Source: Sphingobacterium tabacisoli
Lineage (GTDB): Bacteria > Bacteroidota > Bacteroidia > Sphingobacteriales > Sphingobacteriaceae
Assembly (NCBI RefSeq): GCF_017908035.1
Contig: NZ_JAEQMU010000001.1
Span: forward strand, 1,488,001-1,552,000
DNA length: 64,000 bases
Direction of reading: 5' to 3'
The notes under the pieces were generated by a model, which ran no database searches, was not told where the DNA came from, and was given only the letters and a program-made list of their open reading frames with translations. The stretch's first letter is position 1. Every line of letters begins with the position of its first letter. Shown here piece by piece: positions 52,256 through 61,856 of this stretch. The position numbers were made by a program, and so were the translations under genes.

Positions 52256-53840
52256 GTAAAGACTGTATCAATGTTAATAGATCCTGTTTGGTATTCGCTT
52301 CTTGTGCTGTCTTATCCTGCCTCCATCTGAAAATGCGGGGAAAGCGAAGCGCGATACCGGACTTGTGCCGAGGGCTCAGATTTATTCCCTCAAACGCTAA
52401 TTCGAATACCAACTCGGGTTTGACACTCCTCACTGGGCCGAATTTTTCGATTGTATTTCGCTTTATCCAATGGTCAATCTGTAGCAGTTCTTTATCTGTC
52501 AATCCCGAATATGCTTTTGCAAAAGGCACTAATATACCCTCATCCCAAACAGCAAATGTATAGTCGGTATATAGGTTGGCTCTCCGTCCATGTCCCGACT
52601 GCGCATAGATCAATACACCATCTACGGTCATGGGGTCTGTTTTCCATTTCCACCAATTGCCCCGTTTTCGGCCTACCTCATACTTACTACTTTTGTGCTT
52701 GAGCATTAATCCTTCTGCATGATAGCGCCGTGCAGACACCCTAAAGGAATTCGCTTCAGTCCATGTTGCAAATTCCTTGAGCTCTGATAGTCGAAGTACG
52801 CCATCTACGGGATGAGTGGAAAGAATTTCCACCAACAAGTTGCGTCTTTCTAAAAGGGGCCTATCGCGCAGATCCACTCCTTGCCATTCTAGGATATCGT
52901 AACAGACCATCACTAACGGGACTTCTTCTAGATTACGTTTACTGCTATTTTTACGGCCTATACGGGTTTGCATCAATTGAAAATCCAATGGCCGGCCACC
53001 TTTCCAGGGTATGATCTCCCCATCGAATACGGTTCCATTAGGGAGAATAGTGTGAAGCCTCTGAAATTCGACAAATTTGTCTGTCATCAAGTCTTCACCG
53101 CGGCTCCAGACAAAAACTTCGTCTTGACGGATAATAATCTGTCCACGGATACCATCCAACTTGGGCTCTAAAATCCAGTCGTTGATATCTGCTTTATCGA
53201 AAAATGGAGATTCTACCGGATAGGCCAGGAAAAACGGATAGGGCAAAAAATGCTTATCTTTTAATATTTCCTGATGGAACAACGTGGCAAAACTTTCCTG
53301 AAAGGGATCCCATTTTCCGAGCAAGCGGTGCTCTACAACAGGTTCGTCCATATCCAGGTATTTGGAAAGTGCTTTGATTACCAACTTCCGCGATACCCCT
53401 ACACGGAAATTACCAGTGAGTAGTTTATTAAATAAGAACAGACTGGTACCACTAAAGGTAGTCCAATACCTATCAAGGGTGATACGCTGTAGCTCTGGCG
53501 TATCTCGCGACATGGCGATAATATCCTGCAAGATAGGAAGAAGCTTAAAAGGGACGGAAGACCTGTCTTGAGGCAGGACTAACGCCAGTGTTTCTGCAAG
53601 ATCACCTACTATATAGTAGGACTCTTCCAGTAGCCATAGTGGGATCCCCACCCGCTCGGCGATCCACAATCTCAGATCTGTGGTCTTGACGGGTCGCTTG
53701 GGTTTATATCCCATCAGCACCGATACCGCAAGTAGCTTTTCGGTCTCGTCGGCAGTCTTTAGGTATTCATATATAGCCTGTACCTTTTCTGAAGTACGTG
53801 TGGTGGCATCAATACGCTCAAACAAGTCTACAAAATTCAT
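52239..53840 (-). CDS. ATP-dependent DNA ligase (ligase-associated repair operon)
   Basis: This 533-residue protein has an N-terminal DNA-binding domain, then the adenylation motif I EPKLDGIRGQII (catalytic Lys near residue 210). Next come III DGEIIPW, IIIa LVMVCYDILEW, IV AEGLMLKHKSSKYEVGRKRGNWWKWK and an OB-fold C-terminus. It seals nicks using ATP, in contrast to the replicative NAD-dependent ligase. It overlaps the exonuclease gene by 4 bases and the helicase by 17, so all four genes form one minus-strand operon. Confidence 0.93.
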   Translation of the reverse strand: MNFVDLFERIDATTRTSEKVQAIYEYLKTADETEKLLAVSVLMGYKPKRPVKTTDLRLWIAERVGIPLWLLEESYYIVGDLAETLALVLPQDRSSVPFKLLPILQDIIAMSRDTPELQRITLDRYWTTFSGTSLFLFNKLLTGNFRVGVSRKLVIKALSKYLDMDEPVVEHRLLGKWDPFQESFATLFHQEILKDKHFLPYPFFLAYPVESPFFDKADINDWILEPKLDGIRGQIIIRQDEVFVWSRGEDLMTDKFVEFQRLHTILPNGTVFDGEIIPWKGGRPLDFQLMQTRIGRKNSSKRNLEEVPLVMVCYDILEWQGVDLRDRPLLERRNLLVEILSTHPVDGVLRLSELKEFATWTEANSFRVSARRYHAEGLMLKHKSSKYEVGRKRGNWWKWKTDPMTVDGVLIYAQSGHGRRANLYTDYTFAVWDEGILVPFAKAYSGLTDKELLQIDHWIKRNTIEKFGPVRSVKPELVFELAFEGINLSPRHKSGIALRFPRIFRWRQDKTAQEANTKQDLLTLIQSLHEPNS

Positions 53841-54835
53841 TCTTCCCCCTCCATTTCATCATTGTAAAGGGTTTGCAAGACGGAAGATCTTATATTATAT
53901 CTTTCCGACACCCATCGTGCAAAGTTAGCTTCATAACCATGTGTTAGATAAATATGCGAAGCTCCTGTATTTTGAACCGCTGTATTAAGCTGATTCCAGT
54001 CGCAGTGATCGGATAGTGGGAAACCTTTGTCCACAGACCTGCGCCTTCTGGCCCCGCGCAGCTGCATCCAACCGCTGCACATGGCTTCTCGATAAGGCTT
54101 CAGCTTTTTCACCCAAGGACTATCATTGGCGGATGGAGGTGCAATAATTAAAGCTCCTTCCATCTTAGGACGATCTATTCCGGACGACATCCGTATCCCT
54201 GGGAAATCGTAACCTGCATCCGAAAGTACTTCGTTAACATTAGCTACAGCCCCATGCAGATAGATCTCTCCAATAGATTGATCCACATGTGCGAGTATGT
54301 TCTGGGCTTTGCCGAGCGAATAGCCGTACAAAACGGTATTAAATCCCTCTTGAGCATTGGATCTCCACCAAGCATTAATATCGGAATAGACTTTGGCATG
54401 GCCGGGAAACTGGTAGATGGGTAATCCAAAAGTGCATTCTGAAATAAAATGATCACATGTCACCAGCTCGAAAGGCTCACTCACACCATCAGATTCAAGT
54501 TTGTAATCGCCCGTAAATACCCATACTTCACCATTGTAAGCCAGTCTAATTTGTGCCGAACCTATTATATGTCCCGCAGGATGAAAAGAAATGCACACGC
54601 CATTAATATCGAATGATTCGTGATAGTGTACCCCCTGCACCGATTGTTCACCCCCTAGACGTAACTTGAGAATCGGCACTGTATGATGATGACAGATATA
54701 ATGCTGCATACCCCATCGCATATGATCGCTGTGACCATGCGTAATAAGTGCTATTTTAACTGGTCTCCACGGGTCGATGTAAAAATCTCCCTGTTTGCAA
54801 TATAAGCCATTTTCATTGACCGTTAGTAAGGACAT
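53837..54835 (-). CDS. Ligase-associated metallo-beta-lactamase/beta-CASP exonuclease
   Basis: This 332-residue protein has an MBL core ALITHGHSDHMRWGM (HxHxDH; about residues 30-45), ISFHPAGHIIGSAQIRL, VFTGDYKLESDGVSEPFE (D) and FISECTFGLPIY, followed by a beta-CASP-like part ending LSDHCDWNQL...YLTHGYEANF. It is the first gene of the operon that continues with ligase, helicase and PdeM. It is presumed to trim DNA ends before ligation. The start ATG 54835 fits a short A/T-rich leader; no promoter is obvious. Confidence 0.9.
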   Translation of the reverse strand: MSLLTVNENGLYCKQGDFYIDPWRPVKIALITHGHSDHMRWGMQHYICHHHTVPILKLRLGGEQSVQGVHYHESFDINGVCISFHPAGHIIGSAQIRLAYNGEVWVFTGDYKLESDGVSEPFELVTCDHFISECTFGLPIYQFPGHAKVYSDINAWWRSNAQEGFNTVLYGYSLGKAQNILAHVDQSIGEIYLHGAVANVNEVLSDAGYDFPGIRMSSGIDRPKMEGALIIAPPSANDSPWVKKLKPYREAMCSGWMQLRGARRRRSVDKGFPLSDHCDWNQLNTAVQNTGASHIYLTHGYEANFARWVSERYNIRSSVLQTLYNDEMEGEE

Positions 54836-55086
54836 ATTTACGGACGTTTTTCTTCTCTTATCATTTCTAATGCTAACAAGTGATCAGCCTAATTGTTTAA
54901 TGACAGGATATTTTTGATAAAAATTAAATATGGAACACCCACTATCTATCATCACAGTTTGCTGCTTAAAAAATAGAATAATGGTGTTTAATATGTGAAT
55001 TGAACGCCAAACAAACTTTGTTTAGAAATAGGTTGTAGAATAATCTGCTTTTTGGGATAGCAGAAGGAGATGTTTATAAATTCAAG

Positions 55087-55128
55087 TTCTGTTCTTCGAC
55101 CGAACTCTAGTTCGGTCGAAGAACAGAA
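55087..55128. terminator. 19-bp perfect inverted repeat
   Basis: The left arm 55087-55105 (TTCTGTTCTTCGACCGAAC) and right arm 55110-55128 are fully complementary around TCTA. It sits 26 bp past the stop of the minus-strand VOC gene and ~250 bp before the plus end of the exonuclease leader. Probably a strong bidirectional terminator; there is no T-run, and it is longer than usual. The rest of the 54836-55153 gap is A/T-rich with no gene. Confidence 0.6.
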
Positions 55129-55153
55129 GATCTCATAGCGAGCTTTTATTCTA

Positions 55154-55567
55154 TTAGCCGCCTGTAGTAGGGATTTTACTCATATCCATATAGAAGACCT
55201 CCCAGGTATGACCATCAAAATCTTCTAATGCACGTTGCTGCATGAAGCCATAATCTCTCATTTCTGTAGGTTCTATCCCACCCGCCTGTAGGCCGTTTGT
55301 CATCATGGTATTCACCTCTTCAACAGAGTCCATTGAAAGAGAAAAAAGACCTGCCACAGTGGACTTGGTATCGGCAATAGGTTTATGGATAAAAGTGGAG
55401 AATTTTTCATGGGATAAAAGCATGACATAAATGTTTTCGCTCCAAACCATGCATTTGCCGGAATCATCTGAAAACTGGGGATTATTTGTAAAACCGATTG
55501 CGCTGTAGAAATCCATCGATCGCTGCACATCCGCTACCGCTAGATTGATAAAAATTTGCTTTGCCAT
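55154..55567 (-). CDS. VOC (glyoxalase/bleomycin-resistance-like) family protein
   Basis: This 137-residue protein has two beta-alpha-beta-beta-beta halves: IFINLAVADVQRSMDFYSAIGFTNNP and MVWSENIYVMLLSHEKF at the N-terminal half, then VEEVNTMMTNGLQAGGIEP, MQQRALEDFDGHTWEVFYMD at the C-terminal half. The H-x-W-E-V-F-Y signature supplies the usual Glu metal ligand. The substrate is unknown; it is of the DUF/PhnB-like single-subunit type. It stands alone. Confidence 0.88.
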   Translation of the reverse strand: MAKQIFINLAVADVQRSMDFYSAIGFTNNPQFSDDSGKCMVWSENIYVMLLSHEKFSTFIHKPIADTKSTVAGLFSLSMDSVEEVNTMMTNGLQAGGIEPTEMRDYGFMQQRALEDFDGHTWEVFYMDMSKIPTTGG

Positions 55568-55739
55568 TTTATACGGGTATTAATTTGCTTTTTGGATTAT
55601 AATTTATTCACAAAGATGAACACTCGGCCCTTCGCGCTTTTACAAAGATGGTTGAATTGCCGCAGCTTTCAATTGCCCTAGGGCAAGAAATGAGATAGAA
55701 TTAGGAAAGTCCGTTAAAAAAGCTTTTAAGTAGAGCTTA

Positions 55740-56591
55740 TCAGATGTATTGTTCGAGCAATCTGGCTATGTCTTCCTGTTTATTTTTTGTTGCAAAAGTG
55801 AGGGCACTATAACCTCCTTTTTCCTCGGATCGAACATCTGCTCCAGCTGAAATCAATAATTTGACGCTTTCAATATCCCCCTTAATGGTTGCTGACATTA
55901 AAGGTGTAATTCCTTTTTTGCTTCTGACGTTAACATCCGCTTTGCCTTCGATCAGTGTACGCACGCTTTCTGTTTTTCCGTTTTGTGCGGCCCATGTCAA
56001 TGCTGTAAAACCACCTTTATCTTTAATATTCGGATCAATGCCCGCCTCTAACAAGGTCCTAATCAAGTCTACTCTCCCATTATAGGAAGGCAAAAACAAC
56101 GCCGTTTGTTTATCTTTATCCTGTACCTTTAAATCTGCCCCTGCATTGATTACCATTTTTAGAATAGCGGCATTCGGCTGTGTACAAGCGTAGTGTAGAG
56201 CTGCCTTTCCGTAAATATCTTTGATATCAGTCCTCGCACCTGCTTTTAACAAACTATCAACGATATCTGAATATCCTCCTCTCAGAGCTCCTTTTAAAGC
56301 TGTAAATCCCTGTATGTTGTAAAGATCGATGTCCGCTCCTGACGCGATCAGTAACGACACCAAATCCAAATAACCAAAATTCGACGCAATCATCAATGCA
56401 GTTGTTCCCGTATGAAAGGGTTCATAGTTTTTCGCTTCACTCTCCTGCGTGGTGCCATTCAAACCAACTGCTATAAGTTTCTTAATCTCGAGGATTCCTC
56501 TTTCGGTATCGGAATATGTATTTAACTGTTTTAACATTGGGCTTTTTTGATTCACTATACTAAAAAATAAGCTTACCAAACTAAGATACAC
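55740..56591 (-). CDS. Ankyrin-repeat protein
   Basis: This 283-residue protein has about seven ankyrin repeats from residue ~65 to the end. Each has the GxTAL / LLxAGAD pattern (TALMIASNFGYLDLVSLLIASGADIDL, TALKGALRGGYSDIVDSLLKAGARTD, KAALHYACTQPNAAILKMVINAGAD). The first ~20 residues are hydrophobic and may be a signal peptide. The function is protein binding of unknown target. It is monocistronic. Confidence 0.88.
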   Translation of the reverse strand: MYLSLVSLFFSIVNQKSPMLKQLNTYSDTERGILEIKKLIAVGLNGTTQESEAKNYEPFHTGTTALMIASNFGYLDLVSLLIASGADIDLYNIQGFTALKGALRGGYSDIVDSLLKAGARTDIKDIYGKAALHYACTQPNAAILKMVINAGADLKVQDKDKQTALFLPSYNGRVDLIRTLLEAGIDPNIKDKGGFTALTWAAQNGKTESVRTLIEGKADVNVRSKKGITPLMSATIKGDIESVKLLISAGADVRSEEKGGYSALTFATKNKQEDIARLLEQYI

Positions 56592-56727
56592 AAAACACTA
56601 TAAATATATTGATCAGTCATGATATGGTCATCAAGAGCTCTATCGGGTTTTCGTTTATTTCTTATTAAAGACGTACCGATCAAAAACTAAATGAAAAAGA
56701 TTTATATTTAGAAATATTTAAGTTTTT

Positions 56728-57132
56728 ATGGATAATAAAATGATAGATAAGGTTGCTTTGATTCATATTTCAAATAACAGTGTCCTAAGCACTCTTTCCA
56801 AATCAAAAAAGAAGCTCTATTTCCCCGGTGGAAAAAGAGAACAAAATGAATCAGATTTACAGTGCCTTAAAAGAGAGATTTTAGAAGAGCTTAATGTTGA
56901 TATTTTAGAAAACACTGTAAAATTTTTCGGAAAGTTTGAAGCACAGGCAGATGGTCATGCCTCTGGAATTCGGGTACAAATGCTTTGTTACTTTGCTGAC
57001 TTCAGTGGCACACTAACAGCGTCTAGTGAAATAGAATCATTTGAGTGGATAAAGTATAAAGATAGAGACAGGACATCGGCTGTGGATATGCTTATACTTG
57101 ATAAATTGAAAGAAGAAAATTTGATTCAATAA
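56728..57132 (+). CDS. NUDIX hydrolase
   Basis: This 134-residue protein has a Nudix box at residues 35-57 matching G-x5-E-x7-R-E-x-x-E-E-x-x-x: G35, E41, R49-E50, E53-E54, with the usual glycine at position 56 replaced by Asn. The catalytic Glu residues are present, so pyrophosphohydrolase activity on a nucleoside-diphosphate-X substrate is expected. The specific substrate is unknown. It is 22 bp upstream of a lipoprotein gene on the same strand. Confidence 0.87.
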   Translation: MDNKMIDKVALIHISNNSVLSTLSKSKKKLYFPGGKREQNESDLQCLKREILEELNVDILENTVKFFGKFEAQADGHASGIRVQMLCYFADFSGTLTASSEIESFEWIKYKDRDRTSAVDMLILDKLKEENLIQ

Positions 57133-57154
57133 TCGTAAGAACATAATTACTACC

Positions 57155-57568
57155 ATGAGCAGATACAAGTCATTGCTTCTTCTTTTATCAATAATAAGTG
57201 TTAGCTGTAATCAAAAAGAGAAAAAACAACAGCATGAGACTTATGTCTATAATAATGGAAGAGATACCATTTCTGTGGCTCTATTCCTGACCGACAAAAC
57301 ATTTGAAGGTTCTTACAGAGAAAATGGACCTGGCGGTTTTAAGGTTACGGGAGATATCAGTGGTGAAGTCAAAGGGGATACATTATTAGGGAGCCTCTAC
57401 TACACTCCCTATAAAGGAAGAGACAAACGACGGAAGGCAATTGCTTTATTAAAGAAAAATAATGATTATATAATTGGAAAGGGAAATAGCTATATCTATA
57501 TGGGAGTTCCCTACTTTGACGCTGAAACGGTAACATTTAAGGGACAGGTCTTGAAGGCTAGTGAATGA
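57155..57568 (+). CDS. Small lipoprotein of unknown function
   Basis: This 137-residue protein has lipobox LSIISVSC (Cys18) followed by NQKEKKQQHETYVY. The mature region has NGRDTISVALFLTDKTFEGS, GDISGEVKGDTLLGSLYYTP and YKGRDKRRKAIALLKKNND, a beta-rich fold that I do not recognise. It may be co-transcribed with the NUDIX gene. It converges on the PQQ-propeller gene with 7 bp between. Confidence 0.68.
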   Translation: MSRYKSLLLLLSIISVSCNQKEKKQQHETYVYNNGRDTISVALFLTDKTFEGSYRENGPGGFKVTGDISGEVKGDTLLGSLYYTPYKGRDKRRKAIALLKKNNDYIIGKGNSYIYMGVPYFDAETVTFKGQVLKASE

Positions 57569-57575
57569 AGTTTAG

Positions 57576-58811
57576 TTAGTAAGGTTTCTGCAATGCATAA
57601 ATAATACCATCGCTGGTGCCGAAATATAGCATGTCTTGTTCTATACATACTGTGGAGAATATACTTCCCATCTTGTGATAGGCATCAAATAACTGATGGA
57701 TATCACCATTGTAATCCGACAAAAGTACATCTTTCTGCGCACCATTTGTATCGAAAAAATCTGACCGGTATTTTTTACTTGATTCGGTCTGAAAAACAGG
57801 TTTTACCGTCCCTTCTTCGATAGCAAACCGATACAGCACTCCGTCTATCGCACCAAAGTAAGCAAAATCTTCGCTTATGGAGGGACCAGCAAACACATTC
57901 AGGGGTACGGGTGGTTCGGCGAGTACTTTACCATTCGTTTTATCGACCAATAAAGCGGAGAAAGAGTCCGACATCGTCACTACCAATCGGTCTTTATACA
58001 AGTTCGGCACACTTATCCAGCTCCCTAGCTGGTGATACACCCAGTGCCCCGTTCCGTCTTTGGTATTCAATGCATACAGATTAAAGTCCCTGGCTCCAAA
58101 ATACACTCTATTTTCCGATACTATGGCATGGAATTGAATTTCACCCTTGGGAAAGTACGATTCACCTAGGGTATTAAACTTCCAGCGTAACTTTCCATCT
58201 GGATCTAAGCAATAAAAAAAACCATCAAAACTACCGATAAAAATAGATCCATCTACCACAGCCGGAGTGGCATGTACAATTCCGTTAGTTTTGTAGCGCC
58301 AGTGTAGCGAACCCTCATCCGCATGGAGCGCATATACATGTCGATCGCCTGATCCAAAATAAACAAACCCTCTATCCACCACTGGAGAAGAGAGGTAATA
58401 GTCCCAAGAATCGTAAACCTGTTCGCCCTCAGTTTGGTACTTCCAGCGAAGCAGACCTGATTTTGCATTCAGCGCATATAAATGGCCGTCTGTAGCCAAT
58501 ACATAGACTAAACCAGCATCGACCGCTACGGCCGATCTGATCTCGCCCCCTGTTCTGTACTGCCACAGCACATTACCTCGTGCTGTATCTATCGCATAGA
58601 GCGAGCTGTCACAAGAGCCCACATACAGAATGCCATCTACCACTATGGGAGTGGAGAACACCTTGCCTTTAGTCTGCACCTTCCATTTAAGTCGTAATTC
58701 CTGATCCCCCCTTTTTGGGGATACGGTACAAATCGAATCCAACGATCTTGCAGAAAGAGCCTGAGGCAGGATCGCCAGACATATTGCTGAAATAAACAAA
58801 CTGAAGGTCAT
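57576..58811 (-). CDS. PQQ-binding-like beta-propeller protein
   Basis: This 411-residue exported protein has a signal peptide (about 1-21). Tandem PQQ-like propeller blades follow, with the recurrent V-V-D-G-x-x-Y-V/F-G-S and L-Y-A-L/I-D/N-x-x-x-G-x-x-x-W-x-Y motif (YVGSCDSSLYAIDTARGNVLWQY, YFGSGDRHVYALHADEGSLHWRY, YFGARDFNLYALNTKDGTGHWVY, YFGTSDGIIYALQ). It resembles BamB-type propellers but has no lipobox, so BamB itself is unlikely. No quinoprotein dehydrogenase domain is seen; it is probably a periplasmic scaffold or binding protein. Confidence 0.85.
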   Translation of the reverse strand: MTFSLFISAICLAILPQALSARSLDSICTVSPKRGDQELRLKWKVQTKGKVFSTPIVVDGILYVGSCDSSLYAIDTARGNVLWQYRTGGEIRSAVAVDAGLVYVLATDGHLYALNAKSGLLRWKYQTEGEQVYDSWDYYLSSPVVDRGFVYFGSGDRHVYALHADEGSLHWRYKTNGIVHATPAVVDGSIFIGSFDGFFYCLDPDGKLRWKFNTLGESYFPKGEIQFHAIVSENRVYFGARDFNLYALNTKDGTGHWVYHQLGSWISVPNLYKDRLVVTMSDSFSALLVDKTNGKVLAEPPVPLNVFAGPSISEDFAYFGAIDGVLYRFAIEEGTVKPVFQTESSKKYRSDFFDTNGAQKDVLLSDYNGDIHQLFDAYHKMGSIFSTVCIEQDMLYFGTSDGIIYALQKPY

Positions 58812-59071
58812 ATAATTAAGGCATTGATTAACACAAATATATTGAAATTCCAGTTATCTTGCTAACTCGATAACCCTTGACCTCTCCTCTATCGCATCAA
58901 CGGCCATAGCATATCACTTTGAGCGCTATAAAGCACTATTTTATGACTATTAATAAAAATGGTTTAAGAAGTAAGTTTTTAAACCTCATCAGAAATAGGT
59001 TATCAAAAACTACATAGCCTGCCTTTTTTTGATTACTATTATCAGAGTTGAAAAACTAGTTGTATTTAGAA

Positions 59072-59617
59072 TTATTTTGTTGCGAGCTTTAAGAGTTCGT
59101 TTACGGTTTTCCAATTCCGTGTTGTTGCTGGCATTTTTAGTTTCTTTTCTAAAAAATTATTATTGACTTTGGTTTTCCCATATCCATTCGGACAATACAA
59201 ATAAACTGCATCAGCAGTAAATGCGACTTCTTCATCGGAATGCTTCTTCTCAATGATACTTCCTTCATCAAATTCAGTTAGAACTTCGGTTAAAAAAGTA
59301 ACGTGTAAAAAGGCTTCGTCTTTATCTGTATCTTTAATGAATGGATTATTCGCTATAATTTTCTCTAATCTATCTAAGTTCATAACAATAACAGGGACAT
59401 CAAATCCAAATTCAGTTTGAATGTTTGAGGATATTATGCTTGCCAGTTCGCCACTGTCTCTATTTTTTGCTGAAAATAGAACATTACCACTTTGTACATA
59501 GGTCTGTACATTTTCAAAGCTCAATTGTTCATACATTTTTTTAAGAGCTTCCATCTTAATCAGTCTTTGTCCACTCACATTTATACCTCTTAGAATAGAA
59601 ATGTATGTCGTTGTCAT
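59072..59617 (-). CDS. DUF1697 protein
   Basis: This 181-residue soluble protein has YISILRGINVSGQRLIKMEAL, the sequence VQTYVQSGNVLFSA, VIVMNLDRLEKIIANNPF and KTKVNNNFLEKKLKMPATTRNWKTVNELL, all hallmarks of DUF1697. No function is known. It stands alone with ~260-280 bp of empty sequence on each side. The downstream side (59618-59901) contains a possible gene tail reading RFDEQREFLGVPLMLTKGRL ... NDLGLEK-stop on the minus strand. Confidence 0.9.
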   Translation of the reverse strand: MTTTYISILRGINVSGQRLIKMEALKKMYEQLSFENVQTYVQSGNVLFSAKNRDSGELASIISSNIQTEFGFDVPVIVMNLDRLEKIIANNPFIKDTDKDEAFLHVTFLTEVLTEFDEGSIIEKKHSDEEVAFTADAVYLYCPNGYGKTKVNNNFLEKKLKMPATTRNWKTVNELLKLATK

Positions 59618-59901
59618 GTATATCTTTTTTTAAGTTGTATGCCGTTTCCTTTCGCAACGACTTCATTTGGAACTATTAATTTTGATTACCTAAGGTAATA
59701 TAAAATCCTTTATTTAACGCTCATCTTTCGTCTGTTTTTTAAAGCTCCGATGCGACTTATCGATTTTGATTTGCAAAGCCCTTCTATTTTTCCAGACCAA
59801 GATCATTTAATGGCACCAGCCTTCCTTTCGTCAACATCAGCGGAACTCCCAAAAATTCTCTCTGTTCATCAAAACGGACAGACCTTCCGAGACAGTTTTT
59901 T

Positions 59902-61065
59902 TTAAGACAGATGCCTCTGGAAAAATGAAATCATATTCTCCAAAGCATCCGTAGCATGCATTCTATCCCCATTTTCTAGAGATTCCTGTGCCATTCCTGA
60001 AGCTCTTTTCCGCATTTTGATTTCGTAGTGTTCTAAGGCATCTTTAATACTCGAAAAGTCGTTAGAAGTTAAAACTTCGCTCAATTCTAAAGCATCTAGC
60101 ATTGCCATGTTAACACCTTCGCCTGCAAAAGGTGGCATTACATGGGCAGCATCACCAATCAACGTTAAATTGGATTGAGTTTCCCAGTTTTGATCAAGTG
60201 GCATACAATTAATCGGACGTGGGACAAAATATTCGGCACTAGTAAACAATTCATACCAAATCGATGCCCATTCAGGATAAGTCGCTTGGAACCAACTTAG
60301 CAATTGTGCATTATCTTTATAGTCTAAATCATTTTCAGAAGACCAATTCTCATCAACTCTAATGCTCGCATAGAACCCGATCTCACCATTCCCTTTTTGC
60401 CCCATCAAAATATTCTGGTTATCACCAAAAGCCATGATCTTTCCACCTTTCAAAAGTTTAAAAATATTTGGAGCCTTATTTTTAGCGTCATATATTGTGC
60501 CTTCCAACATGGTGATCCCTGAGTAAAAAGCTTTAATATCCGTCAAATATGAACGGATTTTGGAGTGCGCCCCATCGGCTGCAATCACCAAATCGGCATA
60601 TTCAATTTTCCCGTTTCTAAATTCGACTAGCCAACCCTCACCCTCTCTTTTCATCGAAATAAAATGACTATCCCAAATAACAATACTTTCTGCTAAAGCG
60701 TTTAACAAAATTCTCCGAAGAACGCCACGGTCAATCTCTGGCCGAAAATGTTCGGATTCAAAATTCGCTAACGCCTTATGATCATGATCGCTGTAAAAGA
60801 CCTCTGCTTTCCCGTTCATAATTTGCATCCGGTCAGCACCAGCCATATAGTTATTTTTAAATTCCCCTAACAATCCAGCTTTTTTAATCGCCGCGAGCCC
60901 CGATTCATCGTGCAAATCCAAAGGCGCTCCCTGCACTCGTGCATTTTGGTTGACATCTCTCTCGTAAACTCTAACGTCAACGCCTTTCAAAACCAGTAAT
61001 CTGGCTAAAGTTAATCCTCCTGGGCCACCACCAATGATGGCAACTTTTTTGTTTGCTAATAACAT
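59902..61065 (-). CDS. FAD-dependent monooxygenase, TetX-related
   Basis: This 387-residue flavoprotein has a Rossmann motif VAIIGGGPGGLTLARLL (8-24), VYERDVNQNARVQGAPLDLH, AADGAHSKIR and IGDAAHVMPPFAGEGVNMAMLDAL (about 298-321), the layout of TetX-type class A monooxygenases. It aligns over its length with the tetracycline-inactivating TetX, but residues I recall as contacting the drug differ: the FNIQADI Gln is Glu (MLEGTI), the GNRLMA Arg is Lys (GGKIMA) and the LHFGISF His is Gly (IGFYASI). Tetracycline inactivation is thus doubtful. It is preceded 21 bp upstream by an AraC-type regulator on the same strand. Confidence 0.87.
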   Translation of the reverse strand: MLLANKKVAIIGGGPGGLTLARLLVLKGVDVRVYERDVNQNARVQGAPLDLHDESGLAAIKKAGLLGEFKNNYMAGADRMQIMNGKAEVFYSDHDHKALANFESEHFRPEIDRGVLRRILLNALAESIVIWDSHFISMKREGEGWLVEFRNGKIEYADLVIAADGAHSKIRSYLTDIKAFYSGITMLEGTIYDAKNKAPNIFKLLKGGKIMAFGDNQNILMGQKGNGEIGFYASIRVDENWSSENDLDYKDNAQLLSWFQATYPEWASIWYELFTSAEYFVPRPINCMPLDQNWETQSNLTLIGDAAHVMPPFAGEGVNMAMLDALELSEVLTSNDFSSIKDALEHYEIKMRKRASGMAQESLENGDRMHATDALENMISFFQRHLS

Positions 61066-61086
61066 TTGTTTTAATTTTCTACAAAG

Positions 61087-61842
61087 TTATTTCGCTGAGT
61101 ATACTAAGAATTGTAAAAAACGGTCATTTTCATTTTTGGAAAGCTCTTTGGGAGATACACCAGATAATTTCTTTATTTCTTTGATGAAATGTGATTGATC
61201 GGTAAAATTATCAAACTGAGGTGCCAATTGACCTTTTTGAATATATGACAGAGACGCCTGAAAGCGTAAAATGATACAATACGTCTTTAAGGAAATACCT
61301 AAACTTTGGTTGAAATAACGATTGATCTGGCGTTCGCTCCAAGCTATCTTTTCAGAAAGTTCTTTAACATTGATATTACCATCATTTTCGAATATTATCC
61401 GGAACAATTGACGCTTACGTTCATCGATCTCCGCAGGAATTAAGGCCTTGACTTTAGCAGATGCTATGGTACAAAAAGTATCAAAATCAACTATTTTATC
61501 CATTTCAAAACTCCAAAAATCGGCTGGCATTTTTTTAGCTCCATTCAAGACATCGGCGACGGATTCTTTTAAAATATATTCCAACGCTAAAGGATTGAAA
61601 CTAATACTAAAAAAATATTGCATGTTACTGTGTCGCATTTTCTTCGCTTGTGTTTCCAATCCCATTAATAAGACTTCCCACGGTTGATCAGGGACTTTAC
61701 ACCAAACCAGATCGATTCTACCATTTGGAATAATAATGCCTTCTTCTATTTCAGAAACATTGCTCAAACACGAAAAAGCGTACACAAAATCCTCCAAATC
61801 CGTATTTGGCTTTCTGAACTGATATTGAAGTTGGTGTGACAA
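61087..61842 (-). CDS. AraC-family transcriptional regulator
   Basis: This 251-residue protein has an N-terminal ~130-residue sensor part (SHQLQYQFRKPNTDLEDFVYA, NGRIDLVWCKVPDQPWEVLLMGL) and a C-terminal HTH (about 165-245: VKELSEKIAWSERQINRYF, TDQSHFIKEIKKLSGVSPKEL). It is 21 bp upstream of the TetX-like monooxygenase and likely forms an operon with it, suggesting the monooxygenase responds to a small molecule. The second HTH is short, so DNA-binding strength is uncertain. Confidence 0.87.
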   Translation of the reverse strand: MSHQLQYQFRKPNTDLEDFVYAFSCLSNVSEIEEGIIIPNGRIDLVWCKVPDQPWEVLLMGLETQAKKMRHSNMQYFFSISFNPLALEYILKESVADVLNGAKKMPADFWSFEMDKIVDFDTFCTIASAKVKALIPAEIDERKRQLFRIIFENDGNINVKELSEKIAWSERQINRYFNQSLGISLKTYCIILRFQASLSYIQKGQLAPQFDNFTDQSHFIKEIKKLSGVSPKELSKNENDRFLQFLVYSAK

Positions 61843-61856
61843 AATTTGTTTACAAA

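Noticed and set aside
49161..54835. Exonuclease-ligase-helicase-PdeM operon as a new system
   Set aside because: It is an already named ligase-associated DNA damage response operon; nothing is unusual here.
59902..61065. tet(X) resistance gene
   Set aside because: The residues contacting tetracycline in TetX appear to be replaced.
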